Counted from the first letter of the stretch, positions 6,704 to 12,470 are shown. The stretch: DNA of 12,771 bases from Spirochaetaceae bacterium (GCA_031269165.1 JAISZQ010000267.1:1-12771); one strand, 5' to 3'. Made by a program: numbers and translations. Notes: generated from the sequence alone by a model not told the origin.

Positions 6704-6729
6704 TGTTCCAAAACTTCTGTTTTGGAACA
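6704..6729. repeat. REP-like palindrome, copy 1 (11-bp perfect hairpin)
   Basis: TGTTCCAAAAC (6704-6714), loop TTCT, GTTTTGGAACA (6719-6729), preceded by GGC. It ends 15 nt before the start codon of the RAYT-like gene, so in the transcript it would sit in the ribosome-binding region. It shares the arm GAGCCTGTTCCAAAAC with the other family copies. Confidence 0.85.
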
Positions 6730-6744
6730 TCTCTCTACAGGCAG

Positions 6745-7242
6745 ATGTCTATGAGAGGGCCAAGAGAATTGGCGGACAATGTCTGGTACGAGGTTCGTAC
6801 GGCGATTAATGTTGGCGAGTCCTTGTTCCCGATATGGTGGACGGCGGTGCTTTTCTGCCGCGTGCTCATCGAAACGAAAGGGCTCTTTCGTTTCGAGATG
6901 GGCGGGTTGAAAATCGAGGGGTGCACGCTCTCGTTTTACATCAAGCCCGATGACGGGTTCAAACTGCCTAAGATTATGCAGTGGCTGAAGCAGACGTTTT
7001 CCCTCCGGTTCAACGTGCGGACGGGAAGGAAGGCGCATCTTTGGGGGGAGCGGTACTGGTCGGATATCCTGGCGGGGGAGCCACCGCCTGAAGCGAAAGA
7101 AGTGGACTGGGACGCGGTCGAGGCGAGCAAGCCGGTATCGGCGGGGATGGTCTACAAGTTATCTTGGGGCAACCCCCGTCCAAAGGAGGCATGCTATTCA
7201 GTATTGTTATCCCCGCCGCTTGCCGCTTGCTCAACAAATTAA
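6745..7242 (+). CDS. RAYT-like protein (REP-associated Y1 transposase family), catalytic residues apparently lost
   Basis: The protein is 165 aa; the second ATG at 6751 is an alternative start. RGPRELADNVWYEVRTAINV matches the N-terminal pattern of REP-associated tyrosine transposases (x-PR-x7-Y-HV-x-R), and KLPKIMQWLKQTFSLRFN plus GRKAHLWGERYWSDIL match their conserved C-terminal block (MQWL...FN...GxLWxxRY). The metal-binding His-x-His of the family (NHVH before a hydrophobic-x-P) is T61-L62-S63 in GCTLSFYIKP, the position of the catalytic Tyr appears to be Phe85, and the early YHV is YEV. Single-strand DNA cleavage should therefore be lost. The core fold is intact and the frame open, which favours a retained DNA- or RNA-binding role over simple decay. 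A REP-like hairpin sits just upstream. The last three codons and the stop codon lie inside the terminal repeat of a MITE-like element, so the original C-terminus may have been replaced. Confidence 0.7.
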   Translation: MSMRGPRELADNVWYEVRTAINVGESLFPIWWTAVLFCRVLIETKGLFRFEMGGLKIEGCTLSFYIKPDDGFKLPKIMQWLKQTFSLRFNVRTGRKAHLWGERYWSDILAGEPPPEAKEVDWDAVEASKPVSAGMVYKLSWGNPRPKEACYSVLLSPPLAACSTN

Positions 7243-7313
7243 GAATAGTTGTCCGCAGATTATACCCCGCTCAATCCACGAAAATCCGCGGACAAAATCC
7301 TTAAGTTGTTGAG
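7230..7313. repeat. MITE-like element, short form (84 bp)
   Basis: Terminal inverted repeats are CTCAACAAATTAAG (7230-7243) and CTTAAGTTGTTGAG (7300-7313), with one mismatch. The interior holds TTGTCCGCAGATTATACC and ATCCGCGGACAAAATCC, related to the interior of the 9519-9684 element. The left terminus contains the stop codon of the RAYT-like gene. No target duplication is obvious. Confidence 0.7.
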
Positions 7314-7336
7314 ATATTCTATCCCTTCAGCGTAAC

Positions 7337-7408
7337 AGCGGCTGAAGGGAGTCGAACCCTCGTCTCCAGCTTGGAAGGCTGGGGTAATAGCCGTTATACG
7401 ACAGCCGC
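7337..7408 (-). tRNA. tRNA-Gly (anticodon TCC)
   Basis: Read on the minus strand from 7408, the 72-nt sequence folds into a full cloverleaf. The acceptor is GCGGCTG/CAGCCGC, the anticodon stem is CCAGC/GCTGG with loop CTTCCAA (anticodon TCC), and the T arm is GAGGG-TTCGACT-CCCTT. The discriminator base is T and CCA is not encoded. It decodes GGA/GGG. It has its own promoter in the gap after folD. Its 3' end overlaps a 10-bp inverted repeat, TCCCTTCAGC (7322-7331) / GCTGAAGGGA (7341-7350). Confidence 0.96.
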
Positions 7409-7416
7409 ATGACTCC

Positions 7417-7445
7417 TTTATATCAGGAAGACACGCGGCTGTCAA
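7417..7445 (-). promoter_or_regulatory. Near-consensus sigma70 promoter of tRNA-Gly
   Basis: On the minus strand TTGACA (7445-7440) and TATAAA (7422-7417) are separated by exactly 17 bp, and the tRNA 5' end lies 8 nt downstream. This is the best -35/-10 pair in the window. The promoter sits in the 54 bp between the folD stop codon and the tRNA. Confidence 0.85.
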
Positions 7446-7462
7446 GTGGGGTGAGATTTTGG

Positions 7463-8311
7463 TTACTTTACTGCGGCGCGAATGACGTGGTTCACCAGCA
7501 TACAGGTGGTAACCGGGCCGACACCGCCGGGGACGGGGCTGATACCCGCCACGAGGAGCGAGGCCTCGTCAAACTTTACGTCGCCGCAGATGCCTTTCTC
7601 GCCGTTGGGCTTGGGGTTCACGCCGACATCAACCACGTATTGCCCGGCGCGGAAGTATTCTTTTCCGACGCTGAGGGCGCGGCCTATCGCGACGATGACG
7701 ATGTCGGCTTCCTGCACGACTTCCGGCAGGTCTTTGGTCTTCGAGTGGCAGATCGTCACCGTGGCGTTCTTTTCGAGCAGCAACAGCGCGACCGGTTTCC
7801 CGATGACGGTGCTGCGGCCAAGTACCACGGCCTTCTTTCCGGCAACGTCGATCTTGAAGTGGTCGAGGATCTGGATGCAACTTTCGGCGGTACAGGGGGC
7901 ATAACCTGCGCCCGAACCGGAATAAAGCCCGGCCATCGAGCCGTCCGTGACACCGTCCATGTCTTTCGCGGGAAGCAGGGCGACGCGAATAACCTTGTCG
8001 TTGATGTGCTTGGGAAGCGGCTGCAACAAGAGAACGCCGTGAACGTTCTTGTCCACGTTTACCTCGTGAATAACCTTGAGCAGATTGCCCTCCGAGGCCG
8101 TTTCGGGAAGCGCATAGTTCTTCACCGCCACGCCGACATCAGCGCACGTCTTGGTCGCGCCCTTCTCGTAGGAGAGATCGTCGGGTTTCGCGCCCACGCG
8201 AACGATACCGAGGGTCGGGACAATGCCCTTTGCCTTCAGCCCTTCAATCTGTTTTACCATCGCTTCTTTCAACGTTGCGGCAACTTCTTTTCCATCCAAT
8301 AACTGGGCCAT
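7463..8311 (-). CDS. folD: FolD: methylenetetrahydrofolate dehydrogenase / methenyltetrahydrofolate cyclohydrolase, variant type
   Basis: The protein is 282 aa, full length for FolD. It begins MAQLLDGKEVAATLK and contains VHGVLLLQPLPKHI, AKDMDGVTDGSMAGL, YAPCTAESCIQIL, the Rossmann motif KKAVVLGRSTVIGKPVALLL, ATVTICHSKT and the closing DVGVNP...PVPGGVGPVTTCML. FolD interconverts methylene-, methenyl- and 10-formyl-tetrahydrofolate in cytosolic one-carbon metabolism. The substrate-side loop is DDLSYEKGATKTC. The usual catalytic Lys, four residues after the Tyr (YxxxK), is Ala52, and the usual VQLPLP is LLQPLP. I recall this YE[RK]GAxK type from clostridial FolDs; it leaves cyclohydrolase activity in doubt. 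GAAGGAG eight bases upstream supports the start. The gene lies 15 bp after the membrane protein gene, so they are probably co-transcribed. Confidence 0.95.
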   Translation of the reverse strand: MAQLLDGKEVAATLKEAMVKQIEGLKAKGIVPTLGIVRVGAKPDDLSYEKGATKTCADVGVAVKNYALPETASEGNLLKVIHEVNVDKNVHGVLLLQPLPKHINDKVIRVALLPAKDMDGVTDGSMAGLYSGSGAGYAPCTAESCIQILDHFKIDVAGKKAVVLGRSTVIGKPVALLLLEKNATVTICHSKTKDLPEVVQEADIVIVAIGRALSVGKEYFRAGQYVVDVGVNPKPNGEKGICGDVKFDEASLLVAGISPVPGGVGPVTTCMLVNHVIRAAVK

Positions 8312-8326
8312 TTCTAAGGCTCCTTC

Positions 8327-8887
8327 TCAATTTCTGAACGCCGAGGACAAGGTATCCCGATTCGAGACAAAGGAAAACACGAGCCGGTTCTTTGCCGGGG
8401 AAAGGATGGCAAATTCTTCGTGGAACAAGAGGCCGTTCGCGGGTTCCCGATCGAAATAACGGATTTCGCCGCCGATAATAGGAAGAAGATCGCCTGAACG
8501 CACGGCGGTTTGGACGCTTTTTTGGGGGTCGGGTTCCGTGGGATAGCGCCAGAATGCGGCTCCGGCCCACACAACAAACAGCCCGGCAATGATGATGGCG
8601 GGAAAGGCCGCCGGTATCGGAAAAAAGACGCACACGGCAGTAAAGACGGCGATGAAAAGAGCGACACGGACGAGGCCGCCCTCATACAGTACCGCCCCAT
8701 GTGAAAGGATAAGAACGAGAGCCGTGACGAACAGGGCAAGCGAAAAGAGGTACATGACGCCGGTAACCAGAACGTCCCGGTGCCGCCGTGTTTTCAAAAC
8801 GCGCAGGGCAAACCCCACCGCAAGTCCCATAAGCAACGCGGCCCCATAGAAGGCATCCCGCGCCACCGCAAATGTGCCAAACAACAT
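8327..8887 (-). CDS. Hypothetical membrane protein, upstream gene of the folD operon
   Basis: The protein is 186 aa and not recognised. There are four likely membrane helices, at about residues 12-30, 40-62, 70-90 and 92-113, with a basic loop KTRRHR after the first. A soluble tail of about 70 residues follows, containing EIRYFDREPANGLLFHEEFA and RLVFSFVSNRDTLSSAFRN, perhaps a small beta domain. No catalytic motif is seen. GGGAGGGGAGG immediately before the ATG at 8887 is a strong though close ribosome binding site. It has its own promoter (8973-9001) and a leader hairpin. The 15-bp gap to folD suggests one transcript, but no functional link to folate is apparent. Confidence 0.75.
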   Translation of the reverse strand: MLFGTFAVARDAFYGAALLMGLAVGFALRVLKTRRHRDVLVTGVMYLFSLALFVTALVLILSHGAVLYEGGLVRVALFIAVFTAVCVFFPIPAAFPAIIIAGLFVVWAGAAFWRYPTEPDPQKSVQTAVRSGDLLPIIGGEIRYFDREPANGLLFHEEFAILSPAKNRLVFSFVSNRDTLSSAFRN

Positions 8888-8923
8888 CCTCCCCTCCCAG
8901 GGACAGAGACAACTATTTTTCAG

Positions 8924-8958
8924 AAAACGCCGAAAGCCATCCCGTCGGCCGGCGTTTT
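8924..8958 (-). promoter_or_regulatory. Leader hairpin between promoter and first gene of the folD operon
   Basis: AAAACGCCG (8924-8932) and CGGCGTTTT (8950-8958) form a perfect 9-bp stem around a 17-nt loop. In the minus-strand leader RNA the stem ends in four U, so it could act as a weak premature terminator (attenuator). On the plus strand it is followed by six T, and it could then terminate any transcript coming from the left. No known riboswitch pattern is seen. Confidence 0.5.
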
Positions 8959-8972
8959 TTCTTCACTACGCT

Positions 8973-9001
8973 AGTATAGTACTTCTGCTCAAGAAATACA
9001 A
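8973..9001 (-). promoter_or_regulatory. Promoter of the membrane protein-folD operon
   Basis: On the minus strand TTGTAT (9001-8996), a 17-bp spacer and TATACT (8978-8973). It lies about 85 bp before the ATG at 8887, leaving room for the leader hairpin. Confidence 0.6.
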
Positions 9002-9036
9002 GGGGGAACAGGGCAACGGCGGTTACTTTTTAACCG

Positions 9037-9070
9037 AGGCTGTTCCAAAACTTCAGTTTTTGGAACAGCT
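9037..9070. repeat. REP-like palindrome, copy 2
   Basis: AGGCTGTTCCAAAACT (9037-9052) and AGTTTTTGGAACAGCT (9055-9070) form a near-perfect stem with one bulged T. It is the first unit of a local array (9037, 9118, 9218) with spacing of roughly 80 and 100 bp. Just after it, TTCCCT (9071-9076) and AGGGAA (9083-9088) form a second small hairpin. Confidence 0.8.
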
Positions 9071-9117
9071 TCCCTAGATTTAAGGGAAAAACCGGGGCCT
9101 TTGACCGATTTTTCCAA

Positions 9118-9176
9118 GAGCCTGTTCCAAAACCGTGCGCGGTTAGCGCACAGTCAATTAGTTTTGGAACAGGCTC
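9118..9176. repeat. REP-like palindrome, copy 3 (16-bp perfect arms, nested inner hairpin)
   Basis: GAGCCTGTTCCAAAAC (9118-9133) and GTTTTGGAACAGGCTC (9161-9176) are perfect inverted copies. Between them lies a second perfect hairpin, GTGCGC (9135-9140), loop GGTTA, GCGCAC (9146-9151). This is the reference unit for the family and resembles a REPIN in having two inverted arms around a short spacer. Confidence 0.85.
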
Positions 9177-9217
9177 AACCAACAACGGTCGTAAAATCAG
9201 CATATCCGATTATAACT

Positions 9218-9485
9218 GAGGCTGTTCCAAAACCCCACGAGACGCAAGCCTCCACTGTGATCCGGGGGCGGGGCATCCGTTAGGATGCCTTCGGGGGTGG
9301 ACCTACAACCCTCAACATCCTGTTTCGGGTTTCCGGCCGGGGCGTGGCACACCTATGGTGTGCTTCAGTAATGCGTCCATCCGTGGACGCTTGGGGTACG
9401 CCCACAAAACCATACATGGTTTTGTCCCCGTTGAAGGGGGTAGCGGAGGACCAAACGAAGGGAGGTGCGGACATATCGACCGGAG
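9218..9485. repeat. Long inverted repeat, left copy
   Basis: It begins with a REP half-site running into GAGGCTGTTCCAAAACCCCA and continues through GGGGGCGGGG, CCTGTTTCGG, TCCGGCCGGGG, CCCACAAAACCAT, GGTTTTGTCCCC and GGAGGTGCGGAC to ATCGACCGGAG. The reverse complement of 11701-11956 gives the same order of blocks at about 75-80% identity by eye. An open frame through it has a counterpart in the other copy, both with GTPTKP and VAEDQT/VVEDQT, which may be an ancient coding remnant or chance. Confidence 0.85.
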
Positions 9486-9503
9486 AGCGGGCAGTAGCGA
9501 GGG

Positions 9504-9701
9504 GGAAGGCGTTCCCCTGTCAACAACTTAAGAATTTTGGTCCGCGAATGGCGCGAATAAATACGAATGATACATATCCATCAGCGTGTATTCGCATACA
9601 TTCGCGTACATTCGCGGACAAAAAAACTAAAAATCTGTGTAATCTGTTGACCACTCTTATATTCCCTTTGCTTAAGTTGTTGACAGTGGAAGGCGTTCCC
9701 C
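9504..9701. mobile_element. MITE-like element (9519-9684) between 14-bp direct repeats
   Basis: Perfect terminal inverted repeats GTCAACAACTTAAG (9519-9532) and CTTAAGTTGTTGAC (9671-9684) bound a non-coding interior rich in ATTCGCG/CGCGAAT blocks. Outside them, GGAAGGCGTTCCCC occurs on both sides (9504-9517 and 9688-9701), resembling a target duplication, though 14 bp is long for one and the sequence is itself near-palindromic. No transposase is encoded. The same termini occur at 7230-7313, and the right terminus at 101-114. Confidence 0.75.
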
Positions 9702-9726
9702 CTTTTGATGAGATTCTGAACAGGCT
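9702..9726. repeat. REP half-site closing the composite repeat
   Basis: After the right flank of the MITE-like element comes CTTTTGATGAGATTCTGAAC AGGCT, matching 147-173 at the window start. It faces the half-site at 9218, so 9218-9726 is bounded by inverted REP halves with the MITE-like element nested inside. The segment 9727-9793 shows only a degenerate AATCCGTGGACAAAAATCC relic of the MITE interior. Confidence 0.65.
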
Positions 9727-9793
9727 ATTAAATCTGTGCCGCCGTTTGGCGCAATCCGTGGACAAAAATCCTTGCCTTGTTGACCGTGCCCGA

Positions 9794-10996
9794 TTAACCC
9801 CTTCCGCGCATTTTCCTTCCGAAGACACCATACATAAGCAGGGCGAGAAGCGCAAAGAGGATGAAGCCGCCGAAAAGTGCCCGGTATCCTGCGTGTTCGA
9901 TGATGATGCCGCCGGCGATGTTGCCGAGGAAGGTGGGAAAGCCGGTGCCCAGCGACATATAGACGGTCATGCCCACGGCGCGTTTTTCGGGCGGGACATT
10001 GGCGACGACGAAGGCGATGGCGGCGGGGTGAAAGACGCCGAAGGTGAGCGAGTGGAGCAGTTGGCTCATGACGAGGACGATCTTGGAGGGAAAGAGCGCG
10101 AGGCAGAGCAAGCGTACCGCGACGGCGGCGGTGGTAAGGGCGAGGAGGCGGTACAAACCCTGCGAGTTTGCATTCGGGGCCCAGCGGTTCAATATTTTGT
10201 TGGAGAGCAATATGAACGGCGCTTCCGAAAAGGCGGAAATGGCGACGACGAGTCCCACCGCATCCCACTGGAGATATTCGACCGTGTAGAGCGAGATGTA
10301 GGTCTGGATGGGGGAAAAGGCGAGGCGGTTCAAGAAGATGACGGCGATGCCCACGATAAAGGCGGGTGTCCAGATGGATCGGCCTTTTCCCGCCTGTTTT
10401 TTGACGTGTCTTTTGGGCGCAAGGGCCGCGTTCACGAGGGCAGGCCGCCGCGCCGGACGGAGGAACGACTTGGGGAGACACAAGACGACGGCGAGGAGCG
10501 CGGTCACGGAGATCAAGTTCCAGAACACGATGTTATGCGCGTTCATCGGCCGATAGACCGGGGTGGCTTGCAAGGCGAGCACGACCAGCACAAAGACGAT
10601 GGAGCCTGAGGCGCGGATCTTCCCGTAGTTTCCGGTCCGGCCTATGTTGACGGTTATCACGGCATCCGACAAGGGGACGGTCGCGCGGTAACCCACCGCG
10701 AGGAACGGAACGAAAAGCGCCGAGGCAAGCGGGTTTTTGAACAAAAGAATCGCGGCTCCCGAAACGATCCACAGCGCAATGACGGCAAGGAATGCGGTCT
10801 TGTAATCACCGCGCCTGTCCGCCCATGCGCCGAACAGGAAGGGAGCGGCGATCGCGGAGATTTCCGCCGCGCCGAGGAGGAGGCCGGTAATGCCTTGAGA
10901 AAATCCCAGGCTGCGTACCAGTATCGCCAGATAGGGCGATATGGTGGCGTAGGCGGTAAAGACGACGGCGCAAAGAACGACGGCGGAAAGGCGCAT
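9794..10996 (-). CDS. MFS permease, MFS_1-like / HcaT-LacY-related group
   Basis: The protein is 400 aa with 12 likely membrane helices. GAWADRRGDYKTA (about 56-68) is the motif A loop between helices 2 and 3, and GNYGKIRASGSIVFV (about 123-137) is a block typical of the PPP/HcaT-type and nucleoside-H+ symporter-like group. A basic central loop (about 178-212, RPARRP...KRHVKK) separates the two six-helix halves. The second half carries VPPEKRAVGMT between helices 10 and 11. It should be a proton-coupled inner-membrane importer; the substrate cannot be told. Its ATG overlaps the stop codon of the lipoprotein gene by one base (TGATG), so translation is coupled. The 3' side faces the repeat cluster, with no clear terminator. 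Confidence 0.9.
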   Translation of the reverse strand: MRLSAVVLCAVVFTAYATISPYLAILVRSLGFSQGITGLLLGAAEISAIAAPFLFGAWADRRGDYKTAFLAVIALWIVSGAAILLFKNPLASALFVPFLAVGYRATVPLSDAVITVNIGRTGNYGKIRASGSIVFVLVVLALQATPVYRPMNAHNIVFWNLISVTALLAVVLCLPKSFLRPARRPALVNAALAPKRHVKKQAGKGRSIWTPAFIVGIAVIFLNRLAFSPIQTYISLYTVEYLQWDAVGLVVAISAFSEAPFILLSNKILNRWAPNANSQGLYRLLALTTAAVAVRLLCLALFPSKIVLVMSQLLHSLTFGVFHPAAIAFVVANVPPEKRAVGMTVYMSLGTGFPTFLGNIAGGIIIEHAGYRALFGGFILFALLALLMYGVFGRKMRGRG

Positions 10997-11610
10997 CAGA
11001 AACTGATTTCCAGTCCTTCTTGCCGGGAAGAGGTCAACAGATCGCCCATCGGCGCGGAATAGGTTTTCTTATCGCCGGGCACGGAGATCGTAAAGTCAAA
11101 GCGGTAGCCTTCAAACGCCTTTTTCACGAGATCCGAAAGATCGCCGCCGTAGACTTGCGCCATTTCGCCGGACACGTCTCCCATAAGCGTGCCTGCCGCG
11201 CCTCCATTGCCATTGAAGAGAACCGTCAAAACATGGCGGCCGTCCTCGGTGGTATAGGCGAACTGCTGGCCGTTGGCGCTAAAGAACCCGGCGAGGGTGG
11301 AAACGTGGTCGAAAGCAAGCGTTACCTCGAATACCCGGTCGCCGCCCTGGTCCCGTTCCCGAAACGAGCGCAACGTAAGACCCTCGATACGCGCCACCGT
11401 CCGCTCAAAATCCGCTTTTCCCACCGGAATCGTCGGCCAATGCTCGTTGCCGTCGAGCGTCCCGCTGTCGAGAAGGCTCCGAGAAACCGTGTACTCAAGA
11501 CGCGCCGTCCCCGAAAGGTCGCGTTCGACCGTTATATCCGTTTTCACCCCGATACACGAAGTAAAAAGGACGGCGGCGGCAATCCACATAACTCTTTGCG
11601 CACTTTTCAT
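10996..11610 (-). CDS. Putative lipoprotein, LppM-like
   Basis: The protein is 204 aa. MKSAQRVMWIAAAVLFTSC is a lipoprotein signal peptide with Cys19 as acylation site. The mature part starts IGVKTDITVERDLSGTARLEYTVS, a beta-rich opening seen in small LppM/DUF3153-type lipoproteins, then an alpha/beta region with VFEVTLAFDH and a final GYRFDFTISVPG. The family assignment is tentative; no enzymatic motif is visible. Attachment to the periplasmic face of a membrane is inferred. AAAGAGG upstream of the ATG at 11610 is a usable ribosome binding site. It is the first gene of a two-gene operon with the MFS permease, so it may assist transport or share regulation. The operon lies between inverted copies of a roughly 260-bp repeat. 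Confidence 0.75.
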   Translation of the reverse strand: MKSAQRVMWIAAAVLFTSCIGVKTDITVERDLSGTARLEYTVSRSLLDSGTLDGNEHWPTIPVGKADFERTVARIEGLTLRSFRERDQGGDRVFEVTLAFDHVSTLAGFFSANGQQFAYTTEDGRHVLTVLFNGNGGAAGTLMGDVSGEMAQVYGGDLSDLVKKAFEGYRFDFTISVPGDKKTYSAPMGDLLTSSRQEGLEISF

Positions 11611-11700
11611 AGCGGCGAGACCTCTTTCAACAACACGTTATCTAAAAAACACATCATTATTCAGTTGGGGGGAAGTCTCCCCCCTCGTTCCAGACACGCA

Positions 11701-11956
11701 CTCCGGTCGATACGTCCACGCCTAAAGGCGCGTCCGCACCTCCCTCCGTTTGGTCTTCCACTACCCCCCTCAGCAGGGGACAAAACCATACGGTGCATGG
11801 TTTTGTGGGTGTGCCCCCAGCGTCCAAGGACGGACGCAAAATAGAGCACACCCCGGCCCGGAAGTCCGAAACAGGACGTTGAGGACTGTAGGGTACCCCC
11901 GCAACGCCCCCGCATCTCGGCGGAGACTTGCATCCCGTGGGGTTTTTGAACAGGCT
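11701..11956. repeat. Long inverted repeat, right copy
   Basis: This is the reverse complement partner of 9218-9485. It starts CTCCGGTCGATACGTCCACG and ends with a REP half-site, GTTTTTGAACAGGCTC (11942-11957), whose last base is shared with the DUF503 stop codon. It has a 12-15 bp insertion (around GCCTAAAGGCG) relative to the left copy and lacks the MITE-like element. On its inner side, GGGGGG (11677-11682) and CCCCCC (about 11689-11694) form a hairpin. Confidence 0.82.
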
Positions 11957-12244
11957 CTAAAACTCTTCCGAATAAAACGACACATCCTCGATCCGCGCCG
12001 GAACATCGTTCTCAATCATCGTGAACGCCTTCCTCAACACCGTTTCACCGAAATCCTTATCGTTGGACACCAGTGCCGCCCCCATCTCCGCAAACGCAAG
12101 ACTGTCCTGCAAGGCAACCTCCGCCACCGAAAGGCGAAACTTCTTTTGCAACTTATCGCGCACCGACCGGACGATCTGCCGCTTGTCCTTGAGACTCTCG
12201 ATGCCGGAAAGCGCAAAAAGCACCTTCATCATTGATACAATCAT
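11957..12244 (-). CDS. DUF503 family protein (YlxP-like)
   Basis: The protein is 95 aa. The DUF503 pattern is clear: ALSGIESLKDKRQIVRSVRD, KFRLSVAEVALQDSLAFAEM, GAALVSNDKDFGETVLRKA and an acidic C-terminal strand. Members are small ferredoxin-fold proteins often found near ribosome-maturation genes; the biochemical role is unsettled. The first ATG at 12244 has no good ribosome binding site, and a second ATG at 12232 (MMKVLFAL) fits family N-termini as well. A weak -10 (TATGAT, 12264-12259) lies upstream. The TAG stop codon shares its last base with a REP half-site, so the long repeat begins exactly where the gene ends. Length is normal, so the gene seems undamaged. Confidence 0.88.
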   Translation of the reverse strand: MIVSMMKVLFALSGIESLKDKRQIVRSVRDKLQKKFRLSVAEVALQDSLAFAEMGAALVSNDKDFGETVLRKAFTMIENDVPARIEDVSFYSEEF

Positions 12245-12353
12245 ACACTCGTGAACATATCATAAAGAAAAAAACAAAAACATAAAAGCACCCACCGTGG
12301 CCGGGCGGCACCATGTACATTGATAACCAACCCGAACCGAGTCACGCTTCACC

Positions 12354-12407
12354 ACAGATGACACGGATAAAAAAGGTCCGCGAATGTACGCGAATGGATA
12401 ATGGAGA
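12354..12407. repeat. Fragment of the ATTCGCG-type repeat
   Basis: CACAGATGACACGGATAAAA followed by GGTCCGCGAATGTACGCGAA and TGGATAATGGAG resembles the interior of the MITE-like element (compare GGTCCGCGAATGGCGCGAAT at 9539-9558), but no terminal repeats are seen. It is part of a 421-bp gene-free stretch (12245-12665). Confidence 0.5.
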
Positions 12408-12411
12408 AGGC

Positions 12412-12470
12412 CGTCATTGCGAACCTGCGGCAGTTTGCCGTTGGTGAAGCAATCCAGACGAGATAGCCCT
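12412..12470. repeat. CATTGCGAAC...GAAGCAATCCAGACGAGA dispersed repeat, copy B
   Basis: CGTCATTGCGAACCTGCGGC through GGTGAAGCAATCCAGACGAG matches 3481-3542 closely. Its central hairpin is shorter (CGGCA/TGCCG). Both copies have the same orientation. Confidence 0.75.

Noticed and set aside
7409..8302. Plus-strand open frame (297 codons) opposite folD
   Set aside because: The minus strand is an unmistakable full-length FolD with a ribosome binding site. The plus frame lacks both a ribosome binding site and motifs, and begins at the tRNA promoter.
9037..9240. CRISPR-like array of spaced repeats
   Set aside because: The units are palindromes of varying length with irregular spacing, only three in a row, and no cas genes are present; a REP cluster explains them better.
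9344..10609. Long plus-strand open frame (421 codons) through the repeat and antisense to the MFS gene
   Set aside because: Its composition is low-complexity and charged (many D/E/G/R/H), no family is recognisable, and the opposite strand encodes a clear 12-helix MFS permease over the same bases.
11020..11844. Plus-strand open frame opposite the lipoprotein gene, extending into the right inverted repeat
   Set aside because: It is Arg/His/Pro-rich without domains; the minus-strand lipoprotein has a signal peptide, ribosome binding site and coupling to the MFS gene.
11657..11933. Small proteins encoded by the long inverted repeat (GTPTKP...EDQT frame)
   Set aside because: Two overlapping frames are open in the same GC-rich DNA, there is no ribosome binding site, and the frame breaks up between the two copies. 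It is mentioned only as a possible relic.
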